Positions 1-9,650 of a stretch of 64,000 bases of DNA are shown one piece after another. Position numbers and translations under genes: made by a program. Source of the DNA: Desulfofundulus salinus (GTDB lineage Bacteria > Bacillota > Desulfotomaculia > Desulfotomaculales > Desulfovirgulaceae); assembly GCF_003627965.1 (NCBI RefSeq), contig NZ_RBWE01000001.1, forward strand, positions 2,271,328 through 2,335,327, in the 5' to 3' direction. The notes under the pieces are model-generated. The model searched no databases. It was not told the DNA's origin and saw only the letters and a program-made list of their open reading frames with translations. Each line of letters opens with the position of its first letter. The first letter of the stretch is position 1.

Positions 1-31
1 CGTGCCGGGGTAAAATATTTTTGCCACTGCC

Positions 32-973
32 CTAAAACGGCCTATTCATCTCTACTTCCGAACATCGCAATTGGCTCCTGGGGTGGGCACGGCGGTAGAC
101 TTCCTTTAACCTTTCCCTGGTGACGTGGGTGTAAATCTGGGTGGTGGACAGGCGCACGTGTCCCAGCAATTCCTGCACGGCCCGCAAATCGGCCCCATTG
201 TCCAGCAAATGGGTGGCAAAGGAATGGCGCAGCACGTGGGGGCTCACCTGCCGATCCAGGCATATCTGGCGGACATATTTGTCGATAATTTTCCGGATGC
301 CGCGCGCCGAAAGCCTCTCGCCCCGGTAATTGAGAAAGAGGGCTTCCCCGGAGCTTGCGGTTGCCAGAGCCGGCCGGCCGGCCAGGAGATAATTTTCCAG
401 GGCCCGTACTGCAAACGCACCAACAGGCAGCAGACGCTCCCGGGCCCCCTTACCGGCCACCCGTATGGTGGCACGATCCAGATCCACATCATCCAGGCTC
501 AAAGCCACCAGTTCCCCCACCCGCATGCCGCCGGCGTAAAGGGTTTCCAGCAGTGCCCGGTCCCGCCGGCCCAGGGGGGTGTCGTCGGGGGGTGCCTCAA
601 CCAGGGCCCGGCACTCATCGGCAAAGAGAAACCGGGGCAACTTCCGTTCAATTTTCGGGGAAGAAAGGTGGCTGGTAGGGCTAACCGGTAACACTTCTTC
701 ACGGGTTAGATAACGGAAAAAAGAACGCCAGGTGGCCAGCTTCCGGGCAATGGTGGCCCGGGAAAACCCCTGGGACTGCAGGTGGGCTAAAAAAGCCCGT
801 AGCAATTGGCGATTGATGTCCTCGGGCAAAACCAGGTGGTCGGGTTTTCCCAGAGCCCGGGCAAAAAAATCCAGGCCCTGGAAGAGATCCCGCTGGTAGT
901 TATCCAGCGTATGGGGGGAAGCGTTCTTTTCCAGCTGGAGATAGTAGATAAAGTTGTCTATGTACGGGTACAA
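32..973 (-). CDS. xerC: Tyrosine recombinase XerC
   Basis: Site-specific recombinase of the XerC/XerD family, which resolves chromosome dimers at dif sites. The N-terminal part is a core-binding (SAM-like) domain, beginning YPYIDNFIYYLQLEKN. The catalytic domain shows the family residues: Arg in GGMRVGEL (about residue 150), HVLRHSFATHLL (about 245) and the His/Tyr pair in LGHVRLSTTQIYTH (about 270-280). The TTG at 973 is preferred because GTAGGAG lies 8 bases upstream and the protein then begins as the family usually does (313 residues). The frame stays open to a TTG at 1045. It is the last gene of a dprA-topA-trmFO-xerC run, a common Firmicute order; hslV, hslU and codY usually follow and would lie beyond the left edge. 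Confidence 0.93.
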   Translation of the reverse strand: MYPYIDNFIYYLQLEKNASPHTLDNYQRDLFQGLDFFARALGKPDHLVLPEDINRQLLRAFLAHLQSQGFSRATIARKLATWRSFFRYLTREEVLPVSPTSHLSSPKIERKLPRFLFADECRALVEAPPDDTPLGRRDRALLETLYAGGMRVGELVALSLDDVDLDRATIRVAGKGARERLLPVGAFAVRALENYLLAGRPALATASSGEALFLNYRGERLSARGIRKIIDKYVRQICLDRQVSPHVLRHSFATHLLDNGADLRAVQELLGHVRLSTTQIYTHVTRERLKEVYRRAHPRSQLRCSEVEMNRPF

Positions 974-1051
974 ACTGTTCACTCCTACTTGCCTGCCGTT
1001 CGCACGCGCTCTCCGGGTGCTGGGTCGCTTCGTGCAAAACGGCAACCATTT

Positions 1052-2395
1052 TTATCCTCTGCTGGTGGCGCTGAAAGCGTCATGGGTGTCTACTTCCTTC
1101 TTCCACCCTTCCAGCGTTTCCAGCGCCCGTTGGGCCAGGGCCAGGTTGCGCCTGCGCCGGTCCTTGATGTTTTCGTCCAGGGGAGGGAATAAACCGAAGT
1201 TGACATTCATGGGTTGAAAATGCTTCGGGTCCGCGCTGGTAATATAATGGGCCAGGGAACCGTGGGCCGTCTCTGGAGGAAAAACCACGGGCCGCCGGCC
1301 CCGGTAAAGCCGGGCTGCATTGATACCGGCCATCAACCCGGAAGCAGCCGACTCCACGTAGCCCTCCACCCCGGTCATCTGCCCGGCCAGGAAAAGCCCG
1401 GCCCGTTTTTTGCACTCAAAGGTAGGATAAAGCAGGATTGGCGAATTGACATAGGTGTTGCGGTGCATCACGCCGAACCGGACGAATTCCGCCTCTTCCA
1501 ACCCCGGGATCATGCGGAAAACCCGTTTTTGTTCGTCCCACTTGAGGTGGGTTTGAAACCCCACCAGGTTATAAAGGGTACCGGCAGCGTTGTCCTGGCG
1601 CAGCTGGACTACCGCATAGGGCTGGCGGCCCGTGCGGGGGTCAATTAAACCAACGGGCTTTAAAGGCCCATAGCGCATGGCATCCTTTCCCCGCCGGGCC
1701 AGCACCTCGATGGGCAAACAGCCTTCAAAATTAATCTCCTTTTCAAACTCCTTACGGGGCGCCCTTTCGGCCGTGGCCAGGGCTTCCTGAAAACGCTCGT
1801 ATTCCTCCCTGGTCATGGGGCAGTTGATGTACTCCCCTTCCCCCTTGCCGTAACGGGAGGAGCAAAAGACCCTGTCGAAATTGATGGAATCCCGGGTAAC
1901 TATGGGCGCCACAGCATCGTAAAAATAAAGATACTCTATGCCGGTCAAATCCCGCAGGGACCTGGACATGGACTCCGAGGTCAGGGGACCGGTGGCCAGA
2001 ACCACTATGCCTTCCTGCGGAATATCAGTAACTTCTTCGCGGAAAACCTCCACCAGGGGGTGGCTTTCCAGGATCTCCGTAACTGCCCGGGCAAAACCTT
2101 CCCGATCCACGGCCAGGGCACCCCCGGCCGGTACCCGGTATTTATCGGCACAGGCCATGATCAGGGAGTCCAGCCGGCGCATTTCCTCTTTTAACAGGCC
2201 TACGGCATTTTCCAGGGCCGCAGCCCTTAAGGAATTGCTGCACACCAGCTCGGCAAAAAAGCCGGTATGGTGGGCCGGGGTAAATTTTTGCGGACGCATC
2301 TCATAGAGTTTTACCGGTACATTCCGCCGGGCCAGCTGCCAGGCCGCTTCCGCGCCGGCCAGCCCGGCACCTATAACCGTTACTGCCTCGGCCAT
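1052..2395 (-). CDS. trmFO: TrmFO, folate-dependent tRNA m5U54 methyltransferase
   Basis: Methylenetetrahydrofolate- and FAD-dependent enzyme that makes 5-methyluridine at position 54 of tRNA. The 447-residue protein has the N-terminal FAD-binding loop [13 protein letters not shown], the family segment CSNSLR near residue 52, [15 protein letters not shown] in the middle and [12 protein letters not shown] near the C terminus. All are typical of TrmFO (formerly Gid) and distinguish it from the longer GidA/MnmG. Its ATG overlaps the topA stop by one base (TAATG), so translation is probably coupled to topA. It uses 5,10-methylene-THF rather than SAM, as is usual in Firmicutes. Confidence 0.95.
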   Translation of the reverse strand: MAEAVTVIGAGLAGAEAAWQLARRNVPVKLYEMRPQKFTPAHHTGFFAELVCSNSLRAAALENAVGLLKEEMRRLDSLIMACADKYRVPAGGALAVDREGFARAVTEILESHPLVEVFREEVTDIPQEGIVVLATGPLTSESMSRSLRDLTGIEYLYFYDAVAPIVTRDSINFDRVFCSSRYGKGEGEYINCPMTREEYERFQEALATAERAPRKEFEKEINFEGCLPIEVLARRGKDAMRYGPLKPVGLIDPRTGRQPYAVVQLRQDNAAGTLYNLVGFQTHLKWDEQKRVFRMIPGLEEAEFVRFGVMHRNTYVNSPILLYPTFECKKRAGLFLAGQMTGVEGYVESAASGLMAGINAARLYRGRRPVVFPPETAHGSLAHYITSADPKHFQPMNVNFGLFPPLDENIKDRRRRNLALAQRALETLEGWKKEVDTHDAFSATSRG

Positions 2396-4638
2396 TAACT
2401 TCTTCCTCCAGTTCCTGGGTTTGCAGTGCGGCTTGATTTTGCTTCCACCGGTGACAGCAAAGCATTGCCGTGCCAGGACTCGAAAAAGGGCCCTTCTTCC
2501 ACCAGTTCACTCCTGGCAGCCACATCCCGCGCGGCTTCACCGTCGGAACCGGCCTTTTTTTCCCTGCCGACCCGGTACCGGCACTGCTCATTGACACACT
2601 CCAGTTCCTCCTGTTCACCCCGTCCCCTTTTGATTACCAGAAGACCACCGCAGCGAGGGCATTTTTCGCCGGAGGGCTCATCCCAAACCACAAAATCGCA
2701 ATCGGGGTAGCGGCTGCAACCGTAAAACTTGCGGCCCTTTTTACTGCGCCGCACCACCAGTTCCCCCTCACAATGGGGGCAGGGCACCCCGGTAGGCTCC
2801 AGCAGGGGCCGGGTGTTCCGGCACTCGGGAAAGCCGGGACAGGCCAGAAACTTCCCGTAACGGCCCATTTTGACCACCATATTGCGGCCGCACTGTTCGC
2901 AGATTTCCCCGGTAACCTCGTCGGACACGGTCACCTGACCGATTTCTTCTTCCGCCCGGGCCAGGGTTTCCTGGAAGGGGCCGTAAAAGTCCTGGATTAC
3001 CCGCACCCAGTCCATTTCCCCTTCCTCTATACGGTCCAGGCTTTCCTCCATTTGAGCGGTAAACTCCACATCAATAATATCGGGAAAATGCTTTTTCAAT
3101 AAATCTACCACCACCATCCCCAGCTCGGTAGGGACAAGCTGTTTTTTCTCCCGCACCACATATCCCCGCTTGATAATTGTTTCCAGAATGGGCGCATAGG
3201 TACTGGGACGGCCGATCCCTTTTTCCTCCAATGCTTTCACCAGGGTAGCATCGGTATAACGGGGGGGCGGCTGAGTAAAATGCTGTTTCGGCGTGAGGGA
3301 TTTGACCTCCAGGGTCTCCCCCTCGGAAAAGGCGGGCAAAACCCCTTCCTCCTCTTTAGTTTCGTCATCCCGGGATTCCACATAAACCCGGGTAAACCCG
3401 GGGAATTTGACCACTGATCCGGTGGCCCGGAAAATGTAACGGCCTCCGGTAATATCAATGCTGGTGGTTTCAATAATGGCCGGGCTCATCTGGCTGGCCA
3501 CAAAACGGGACCAGATTAATTTATAGAGCTTGTACTGATCCGGGGTGAGGTACTGTTTAATGGCCTCGGGTTCCCGGCTCACGGCGGTAGGGCGGATGGC
3601 TTCGTGGGCGTCCTGCGCCCGCCCCCTGGCCGCCACCTGCCGGGGCTTTTCCGGGACATACTCGGGGCCAAATTTTTCCTGAATGTAAGCCCGGGCGTCC
3701 ATCTGGGCCTGCGTGGCCACCCTGGTGGAGTCGGTACGTATATAGGTAACCAGGCCCACGGGGCCCTCCTTACCCAGTTCCAGCCCCTCGTACAGTTGCT
3801 GGGCCACCATCATGGTTTTGCGGGCCGTGAAATTGAGCTTGCGGTAGGCCTCCTGCTGCAGGCTGCTGGTGGTAAAGGGCGGGGCCGGCTGCCGGCTTTT
3901 CTCCTTGCGGGTAATTTTTATGACCCGATAGGAGACACCCTTTAGCTCCTTTAAGATCTCCTCGATCTGCGCCTGGCTGGATATTTCTGTCTTTTTATCC
4001 CCAATCTTGTACAGTTTGGCCTCAAAGGGATCCTTTCCCCGGCGGGTAAATACGGCCGTTAAGGTCCAGTATTCTTCGGGAACAAAGGCATTAATCTCCT
4101 CTTCCCGGTCGCAGATCAGCCGCACCGCCACGGACTGCACCCGGCCGGCTGAAAGACCTTTCTTGACCTTGCGCCACAACAGGGGGCTCAGTTTATAACC
4201 GACCAGCCTGTCCAGTATCCGGCGGGCCTGCTGGGCATTCACCCGGTTGTAATCGATGGGCCGGGGTGCCTTCACGGCATTTTGCACGGCCTGCCTGGTT
4301 ATTTCATTAAACTCAATGCGACAGGGCGCTTTCTCATCAATTTCCAGCACGTTGGCCAGATGCCAGGCAATGGCCTCCCCTTCCCGGTCGGGGTCGGAAG
4401 CCAGCAACACCCGGTCGGCCTTTTTTACCGCCGTCCTGAGCTCCTTAATGATTTCCCCCTTGCCTCTGATGGTAATGTACTTGGGCGTAAAACCGTGCTC
4501 CACGTCCACCCCGAACTGGCTTTTGGGCAGATCCCGCACGTGCCCCATGGAGGCTTTGATGGTATATTTTTTACCCAATAACTTGCCGATGCTTTTTGCT
4601 TTGGCAGGCGATTCCACAATAACCAGCGTTTTGGACAA
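2395..4638 (-). CDS. topA: DNA topoisomerase I
   Basis: Type IA topoisomerase that relaxes negative supercoils. The TOPRIM domain starts at the N terminus ([17 protein letters not shown]) and has the metal-binding [12 protein letters not shown] motif. The active-site tyrosine lies in YIRTDSTR at about residue 300. Three C-terminal four-Cys zinc ribbons follow ([15 protein letters not shown] and CPRCGGLL, each with a second Cys pair). After them comes a tail of about 60 residues without recognisable domains, so the 747-residue protein is slightly long for the family. The start codon is TTG, with AAGGTGG seven bases upstream. It is translationally coupled to trmFO. Confidence 0.96.
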   Translation of the reverse strand: MSKTLVIVESPAKAKSIGKLLGKKYTIKASMGHVRDLPKSQFGVDVEHGFTPKYITIRGKGEIIKELRTAVKKADRVLLASDPDREGEAIAWHLANVLEIDEKAPCRIEFNEITRQAVQNAVKAPRPIDYNRVNAQQARRILDRLVGYKLSPLLWRKVKKGLSAGRVQSVAVRLICDREEEINAFVPEEYWTLTAVFTRRGKDPFEAKLYKIGDKKTEISSQAQIEEILKELKGVSYRVIKITRKEKSRQPAPPFTTSSLQQEAYRKLNFTARKTMMVAQQLYEGLELGKEGPVGLVTYIRTDSTRVATQAQMDARAYIQEKFGPEYVPEKPRQVAARGRAQDAHEAIRPTAVSREPEAIKQYLTPDQYKLYKLIWSRFVASQMSPAIIETTSIDITGGRYIFRATGSVVKFPGFTRVYVESRDDETKEEEGVLPAFSEGETLEVKSLTPKQHFTQPPPRYTDATLVKALEEKGIGRPSTYAPILETIIKRGYVVREKKQLVPTELGMVVVDLLKKHFPDIIDVEFTAQMEESLDRIEEGEMDWVRVIQDFYGPFQETLARAEEEIGQVTVSDEVTGEICEQCGRNMVVKMGRYGKFLACPGFPECRNTRPLLEPTGVPCPHCEGELVVRRSKKGRKFYGCSRYPDCDFVVWDEPSGEKCPRCGGLLVIKRGRGEQEELECVNEQCRYRVGREKKAGSDGEAARDVAARSELVEEGPFFESWHGNALLSPVEAKSSRTANPGTGGRS

Positions 4639-4671
4639 AGAAGGCCACCTTCTTTTTTTTCCGGTTTAACC

Positions 4672-4700
4672 ATTATATTAACCGCACGAATCTTTTTTAA
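4672..4700 (-). promoter_or_regulatory. Probable sigma-A promoter of the topA operon
   Basis: Read on the minus strand there is TTAAAA, a 17-base spacer and a perfect TATAAT, ending about 34 bases before the topA start. The -35 box matches the consensus at only four of six positions. It fits a promoter for topA-trmFO-xerC separate from dprA. Confidence 0.5.
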
Positions 4701-4723
4701 AAATGTATGAAGACCCCGTGACT

Positions 4724-5833
4724 TTAGAACCGGGAGGGCTTTTCACGCCGGGCGTAGAGCCGGCCGGGAAACTGCCTGACCAGGCCCTTGACCTCCAAAA
4801 ACATCAGGGCGGACAACACCTGTTGCGCGGCCAGGCCCGTATTTTCAATAATTATATCCACTGGCACGGGGTCACCAGATAGCATCCCGTAAACCGTTTC
4901 CTCCCCGGCAGTAAGCCCGGGCATTGCCGGGGACTGAAGATGCTTTCCCGGGAAAAGGCAGGTGATGCCCAGTTCCTCCAGGACATCCGCCGCGCTTTCC
5001 ACCAGCCGGGCACCCTGCTTGATTAACTGATTGGGACCGCGGCTTTGCGGGCTGGTTACGGGGCCGGGCACGGCCATCACATCCCGCCCCTGGTCCAGGG
5101 CCAGGTCCGCCGTAATGAGGGCGCCGCTTTTTTCTGCGGCTTCCACCACCACCGTAGCCCGGGATAAACCGCTGATGATCCGGTTGCGTACCGGAAAGTG
5201 CCACGCCTCAGGGGGAGAACCGGGGGGAAACTCGCTGATCACCGCCCCGGCTTCGATAATGTCTTCCATTAGCCGCTTGTTTTCCCGGGGGTAAACCACA
5301 TCGACGCCGCAACCCAGCACGGCCACCGTCCGTCCCCCGGCCGCCAGGGCCCCCCGGTGGGCAGCGCTGTCAATCCCCCGGGCCATGCCGCTCACCACGG
5401 TTACCCCCGCCCGGGCCAGTTCCCCGCCCAATTTCTCGGCCACAGTCACACCGTAGGGGGTGGGCCGCCGGGAACCTACGACGGCTACCGTCTGCCCACC
5501 GGGCGGGGGCAGGGTACCCCGGACAAAAAGACCGGGCGGGGGATCAAAAATGACCCGCAGCAACTGGGGATAGTCACTATCCTCAAAGGTGATATAGGTT
5601 ATGTTTTGTTCCTGTAACCGGGCCAGCTCTTCCTGGAGATCCAGTTCAGAGCGGCGGCGCACCAGGTGTGCCGCCCCCCGGGGCTCAAAACCGCCCCTGG
5701 TGACCAGAGCTTCCCCGGAGGCCATCCAGGCTGCCTGGGGGGAACCAAACCGTTCCACCAGGTTCCAGATGCGCTTGGCACCACCGGGCAGGAGATACTG
5801 CCAGCCCATCCAGTAGATTTTCTCATCCACCAT
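4724..5833 (-). CDS. dprA: DNA-processing protein DprA/Smf
   Basis: Loads RecA onto incoming single-stranded DNA during natural transformation; it is also present in many non-competent bacteria. An N-terminal helix-hairpin-helix/SAM-like part is followed by the Rossmann-like DprA core with VVSGMARGIDSAAHRGAL, VLGCGVDVVYP, the FPVRNRIISGLSRA motif and SGALITA. The C terminus (about the last 65 residues, ending FPGRLYARR) fits the DprA winged helix. The ATG at 5833 or the GTG just after it fits the GAGGTGA box; the frame is open to 5857. It lies directly upstream of topA, as in many Firmicutes. Confidence 0.93.
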   Translation of the reverse strand: MVDEKIYWMGWQYLLPGGAKRIWNLVERFGSPQAAWMASGEALVTRGGFEPRGAAHLVRRRSELDLQEELARLQEQNITYITFEDSDYPQLLRVIFDPPPGLFVRGTLPPPGGQTVAVVGSRRPTPYGVTVAEKLGGELARAGVTVVSGMARGIDSAAHRGALAAGGRTVAVLGCGVDVVYPRENKRLMEDIIEAGAVISEFPPGSPPEAWHFPVRNRIISGLSRATVVVEAAEKSGALITADLALDQGRDVMAVPGPVTSPQSRGPNQLIKQGARLVESAADVLEELGITCLFPGKHLQSPAMPGLTAGEETVYGMLSGDPVPVDIIIENTGLAAQQVLSALMFLEVKGLVRQFPGRLYARREKPSRF

Positions 5834-5904
5834 GCTCACCTCGGATTGAAAAGGCATTCGGGAAAGAAAGGTAAAACTCCTGCCCCAATGGGAAAAACTT
5901 TTTC

Positions 5905-6831
5905 TTAAATGCGGGTATGACCCATGGGCCCGGCCGCCATATCCAGAATGCCATCCAGACTTTGTTCCTGCACCAGGAGGTCTCTGAAAAGATCTCCGGT
6001 TTTCTTTAAGCGCTCAAAAATTGTATTTATGTTAAAGTCGGCCGGGTTCACGTTCAGGGCTTCAACCTCCGACCAGGTGAGAGGGGTTGAAACGGGGGCG
6101 CCGGGCAAAGGACGCAGGCTGTAAGGAAAGGCCATGGTTTTACCGCGACCGTTTTGCAAATAGTCCAGGTAAACCTTCCCCTTTCTTTTGGGCACTGTGC
6201 GTTCCAGGGTGGTCCGGGCGGGATAGGCCCGGTTGACCAGCTGGGCGATATACTCCATGGCCCGGGTGACATCCCGGAAGGGATATGCCGGCTGGATGGG
6301 GATAAACAGGTGCAAACCCCTGGCCCCGGATGTTTTGGCGAAAGCCTGGAGGCCAAACTCCGCCAGGGCCCGACGCACCAAAAGGGCCACCTGCAATACA
6401 TCCCCGAAGGTCGCTCCTTCAGCCGGATCCAGGTCCATTACGGCAATATCCGGGCACTCAATATTGTCCCGTGTAGAGAGCCAGGCATGCACTTCAATGC
6501 AGGCCTGGTTGGCCAGCCAGAGCAAAGTAGCCAGATCGTTACAGATTATGTAATTTATTACCCTCTCCGAGTGGTGAACGGGAAAAGTTTCAATCCAGCC
6601 GGGCGCGTAATCCGGACATTCCTTCTGGTAAAAGGCTTCCCCGCTGATGCCGTCGGGATAGCGTTTCATGACCAGGGGGCGGTTATGAATATACGGCAGC
6701 AAAAAGGGAGCTATATCGCTGTAGTATTTTATTAAATGAGCCTTGGTTAAACCTTCTTCGGGCCAGAACAGCTTGTCCAGGTTGGTGAAAGAAAGGTTTT
6801 GTCCAAAAACCCTGATCATCTCCAGGTCCAC
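5905..6831 (-). CDS. ligD: LigD polymerase/primase domain protein (NHEJ)
   Basis: Stand-alone archaeo-eukaryotic-primase type polymerase domain of LigD, which fills gaps with ribonucleotides during bacterial non-homologous end joining. It carries LDKLFWPEEGLTKAHLIKYY near the N terminus, the catalytic Asp pair in VMDLDPAEG (about residue 133), SGARGLHLFIPI (the conserved Ser-His region) and LDYLQNGRGKTMAFPYS. It is 308 residues, the length of an isolated polymerase domain. The ligase domain and Ku are encoded upstream (7299-9133), so LigD is split. It is separated from the ligase gene by two yjcZ-type ORFs. Confidence 0.92.
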   Translation of the reverse strand: MDLEMIRVFGQNLSFTNLDKLFWPEEGLTKAHLIKYYSDIAPFLLPYIHNRPLVMKRYPDGISGEAFYQKECPDYAPGWIETFPVHHSERVINYIICNDLATLLWLANQACIEVHAWLSTRDNIECPDIAVMDLDPAEGATFGDVLQVALLVRRALAEFGLQAFAKTSGARGLHLFIPIQPAYPFRDVTRAMEYIAQLVNRAYPARTTLERTVPKRKGKVYLDYLQNGRGKTMAFPYSLRPLPGAPVSTPLTWSEVEALNVNPADFNINTIFERLKKTGDLFRDLLVQEQSLDGILDMAAGPMGHTRI

Positions 6832-6929
6832 GTTTTTTACCCCCCCCTCACCTTATTATGCTTTTTGAAAAATACTTTTAAAAGGCAGGGGTGGGGAATG
6901 AATGAGCAGAATGCCCCAAACAGACATCA

Positions 6930-6951
6930 GGCTGCATCATTTGATGCAGCC
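6930..6951. terminator. Perfect inverted repeat downstream of the yjcZ genes
   Basis: GGCTGCATCA, two bases, then TGATGCAGCC: a perfect 10-bp hairpin 13 bases after the stop of the second yjcZ-like gene. Only a modest T-rich stretch follows on either strand, so termination is plausible but not certain. Confidence 0.5.
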
Positions 6952-6963
6952 CTTTGCCGGTTT

Positions 6964-7071
6964 TTACTTTGGATTGGACCAGCAGAAGAAGCCATCCCCA
7001 AAGAACAGTAAGAGCAAAATCAGGAACAGGATAAAGGAAAAGTAGCCGCCGTAGGGATAGGAACCGCTCAT
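6964..7071 (-). CDS. YjcZ-family small sporulation membrane peptide
   Basis: A 35-residue ORF (ATG at 7071, stop TAA at 6964) preceded by the strong site AAGGGGTGG. A short Gly/Tyr-rich start (SGSYPYGGYFS) leads into one hydrophobic segment (FILFLILLLLFFG) and a DGFFCW tail. This matches the tiny YjcZ-type sporulation proteins found in spore formers. It is a close paralogue of the ORF at 7112-7222. Their place between the LigD ligase and polymerase genes suggests that the repair genes here belong to a spore programme. Molecular function is unknown. Confidence 0.8.
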   Translation of the reverse strand: MSGSYPYGGYFSFILFLILLLLFFGDGFFCWSNPK

Positions 7072-7111
7072 CAAACCACCCCTTACTTTTAAATTGCTCC
7101 TTAAAGTAGGT

Positions 7112-7222
7112 TTACCTGGGGTTACCGCAGAAAAACCCATCTCCGAAGAATAGTAAGATCAGGATCAGGAACAAGATGAAAGAGTAGTTTGCTGGATAAG
7201 CACCGCCTAAACCATAACCCAT
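7112..7222 (-). CDS. YjcZ-family small sporulation membrane peptide (paralogue)
   Basis: A 36-residue ORF with ATG at 7222 and a strong AGGGAGGA site. It has the same plan as its neighbour at 6964-7071: a Gly/Ala/Tyr-rich N terminus (GYGLGGAYPANYS), a transmembrane stretch FILFLILILLFFG and the tail DGFFCGNPR. The two share LFFGDGFFC. Upstream, the minus strand has AC, 17 bases, then CATAATATG, which differs by one base from a sigma-K type -10 box; this is suggestive only. It is cotranscribed or nearly so with the upstream ligase gene (77-base gap). Confidence 0.8.
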   Translation of the reverse strand: MGYGLGGAYPANYSFILFLILILLFFGDGFFCGNPR

Positions 7223-7298
7223 TTGGAGTCCTCCCTTCAGTCTTTGGTACCATATTATGGAGCATTCCCGGCAGTGGTGACAGCGTAAAAAAATTTTT

Positions 7299-8255
7299 CT
7301 ATTCAAAAAGGTAATGGCAATCCCTGGGTGATTTGTCAAGGCGCAATCCGCGGTAACTGCAATGCCGGAGCAGGCCGCCGGCGGTTAAGGTGAGATACTC
7401 CACGGCGCAAACCAGCACAGGTTCCACCGCAATGGTTCGCCGGGCCTCTACCGGCGGCAGGGCCAGAACGGGCCGGGGTATAACGAGGCGGGATAACAGT
7501 TCCAGCAGGTGTTCCTCCTCTTCCCGGTTGAACCCCGTACCCACCTTGCCCTGGTAAACAAGCTCCTCGCCCCGGTAGCCACCCAATAACAGGGCACCGA
7601 GACGCCGCCGGCCACGCCCCGCCTGGTAACCGCAGATGACCAGATCGGCCTCTTTGGTGTGGCGGAATTTGCGCCAGTAAGGGGAGCGCCGGCCGGGAAG
7701 GTAGGGGCTGTCCAGATGCTTGGCCATGACCCCTTCCAGACCCCGGGCAACGCAGGCGGCAGTAAAGGCCCGGCCTTGATGCAAAACAAATTCAGAAACC
7801 AGCACCTGGTCACCGGGCTTAATCATTTCCGCCAGGAGTTCCTTGCGGCGGCGTAAAGGTTCGTTCAAAAGGGAGCGGCCACCGGCATAAAGTACATCGA
7901 AAGCCATAAGAATGGCAGGGTGCCGGCGGGCCATACCCTTTATCTTGAGAGGATCTTCCAAACGTCCCCGGGCCTGCAGGGCGGCAAAAGAAGGCCGGCC
8001 ATCCTGAAAAATAACGATTTCCCCGTCAATAATGGCCGGCTGCTTTTTAACACATTTATGGAGCTCCTCCAATTCCGGAAAGGTGGCCGTGATATCCCGC
8101 AAGTTGCGGGAGCGTAACAGCGTGCCGCCGTCCAGGTAGGCCAGCACGCGGTAACCGTCCCATTTAACTTCGTAGAGAAAATCGGGGCTGTCAAAGGGCC
8201 GGGATGATGTGGCCAGCATGGGCTTCAGGAGGGGCAGGGATACCTGTTCTTCCAC
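7299..8255 (-). CDS. ligD: ATP-dependent DNA ligase (LigD ligase domain)
   Basis: Ligase for non-homologous end joining. The adenylated lysine is in EVKWDGYR (about residue 30). Further nucleotidyltransferase motifs are SRNLRDIT, IDGEIVIF, AFDVLYAGG, EGVMAKHLDSPY and KFRHTKEADLVICGY. The OB-fold domain follows, with GTGFNREEEEHLLELL. At 318 residues it is the ligase part only. It starts 8 bases after the Ku gene stop, so it is in an operon with ku. The polymerase domain is a separate gene at 5905-6831. No nuclease (phosphoesterase) domain of LigD is seen in the window. Confidence 0.93.
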   Translation of the reverse strand: MEEQVSLPLLKPMLATSSRPFDSPDFLYEVKWDGYRVLAYLDGGTLLRSRNLRDITATFPELEELHKCVKKQPAIIDGEIVIFQDGRPSFAALQARGRLEDPLKIKGMARRHPAILMAFDVLYAGGRSLLNEPLRRRKELLAEMIKPGDQVLVSEFVLHQGRAFTAACVARGLEGVMAKHLDSPYLPGRRSPYWRKFRHTKEADLVICGYQAGRGRRRLGALLLGGYRGEELVYQGKVGTGFNREEEEHLLELLSRLVIPRPVLALPPVEARRTIAVEPVLVCAVEYLTLTAGGLLRHCSYRGLRLDKSPRDCHYLFE

Positions 8256-8263
8256 CTGGCGCT

Positions 8264-9133
8264 CTACCCTTCCCCTGCCGCCTTCTTGCGCCCCCGGCGA
8301 CGGCTTTTTTGCGGCTCCATTTCTCCCTCTCCCGGAGCTTCCCCGGCTGCTTGCCGGCCCCGTTCCCTTTTAGCCTTTTCGATGCTGGCCTTCAAGGCCT
8401 CCATCAGGTCCACCACCCTGGCCGCTTCCGGCCGGGTGGGCTCGGCCACCTGCCGGCCGGCCACCCGGGCCTGGATTAATTCCATAAGCGCATGACGGTA
8501 TTCATCGGTATATTTCTCCGGGTCAAAGGAAGCCGTAAGGCTGTTGACTAAATTTACCGCCATCTGCAGTTCCTTTTCCGGCACCTCCACCCGGTAGTGC
8601 AATTCTTCAATGCCCCCGGCATCCCGTACCTCATCGGGATAAAACATGGTGCTCATGGACAACACACCCCTGGCCACCCGCAACACGGCCAGGCTCACCT
8701 TGCTGCGGATGGTCACCCGGGCCACGGCCACCCTGCCGCTTTCTTCCATGGCCCGCTTTAAAAGCTCGTAAACCTTTTCCCCACCGCCGGCGGGGGCCAG
8801 GTAGTAGGCTTTGTCGTAATAGATGGGGTCTATTTCCCCCAGTTCCACGAAATCCATGATTTCAATGTTGTGCCCGTCTCCCCCGGGCAAAGCGTCAAAA
8901 TCTTCTTCCCGTAAAATAACATAGCGCCCCTTTTCATACTCATATCCCCGTACCAGTTCCTCCAGGGGAACTTCTTCTTCGCAGTAGGGACAATAGCGCC
9001 TGTACTGAATGGGGTTTTTGCACTTTTCGTGTAAATAGTTAAACTTTACATCCTTTTTTTCCGTAGCTGCGTACATTTTGACGGGCACGTAAACCAGGCC
9101 AAAACTAACCGCCCCTTTCCAGATCGGACGCAA
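8264..9133 (-). CDS. ku: Non-homologous end-joining protein Ku
   Basis: Bacterial Ku homodimer subunit that encircles broken DNA ends and recruits LigD. It begins IWKGAVSFGLVYVPVKMY and holds RYCPYCEEEVP, YEYEKGRYV, PIYYDKAYYLAP, ESGRVAVARV and the C-terminal ELIQARVAGR segment. The tail is basic (SRRRGRKK), as in DNA-binding tails of bacterial Ku. The start is TTG, six bases after a GGGGGTGG site. It is the first gene of a ku-ligase unit. In Bacillus subtilis Ku/LigD act in germinating spores; the neighbouring yjcZ and splB genes fit the same role here, which is inference. Confidence 0.95.
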   Translation of the reverse strand: MRPIWKGAVSFGLVYVPVKMYAATEKKDVKFNYLHEKCKNPIQYRRYCPYCEEEVPLEELVRGYEYEKGRYVILREEDFDALPGGDGHNIEIMDFVELGEIDPIYYDKAYYLAPAGGGEKVYELLKRAMEESGRVAVARVTIRSKVSLAVLRVARGVLSMSTMFYPDEVRDAGGIEELHYRVEVPEKELQMAVNLVNSLTASFDPEKYTDEYRHALMELIQARVAGRQVAEPTRPEAARVVDLMEALKASIEKAKRERGRQAAGEAPGEGEMEPQKSRRRGRKKAAGEG

Positions 9134-9267
9134 ACGCCGCCACCCCCAGACAAAAAATGTTGTTACCGGCCCGCTTTTAAGCTAGGATGGCCTTAATACC
9201 GACAAATTATGAAGTTATCCGGCGAGTCCTGCCGGACATGCAAACAGCAACGCGGTATGCCCTGGGA

Positions 9268-9578
9268 GTAAATATTCAGTAAAACCGTTATAACGAGGAT
9301 GCGGCGCTGTCCGGAGCGAACGACTTGCGAAGCGCCGGTAACAGCACCCGGTGAAGCGAGGCCGCCGGCTCGGCTCTCGAGGACGCCAAACGAAAACAAA
9401 TGGAAGAACACCTATTGGTGACACATCGGGCAGTTTAATTATGGTCGGGAGGTAACAGTGTCGATGGTAATCCGCAGAGAGCCAGAGCCGGCCCGAAGCG
9501 AACCGTGGTGCTGTCGGCGCGAAGCACTGGAGTGAGCAAGGACAGCGCCGCATCCAAGCGGATTCACTGAACATTTAC
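9268..9578. mobile_element. MITE-like element, copy 1 (311 bp)
   Basis: Ends are inverted repeats: GTAAATATTCAGT on the left and, read inward from the right, GTAAATGTTCAGT (12 of 13 identical). It is flanked by an 8-bp direct repeat CCCTGGGA at 9260-9267 and 9579-9586, a target duplication. The interior is a series of imperfect palindromes (for example GGCGCTGTCCGGAGCGAACG) with no credible protein. Close relatives lie at 36986-37265 and 55655-55950, and a half copy at 10676-10775. It ends 72 bases before splB. The remaining bases between ku and the element (9134-9259) hold only a small hairpin TCCGGC/GCCGGA. Confidence 0.85.
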
Positions 9579-9650
9579 CCCTGGGAATTTTTGAAAGCCC
9601 AAACGGTTATAATAGAAGTTACATATGTGTACCGGCAGGGGTGGTTTGAT

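Noticed and set aside
9215-9574. Open frames inside MITE-like copies with shared peptide FTGCCYRRFASRSL
   Set aside because: The similarity between copies is at DNA level; frames have no start sites and are broken in copy 3.
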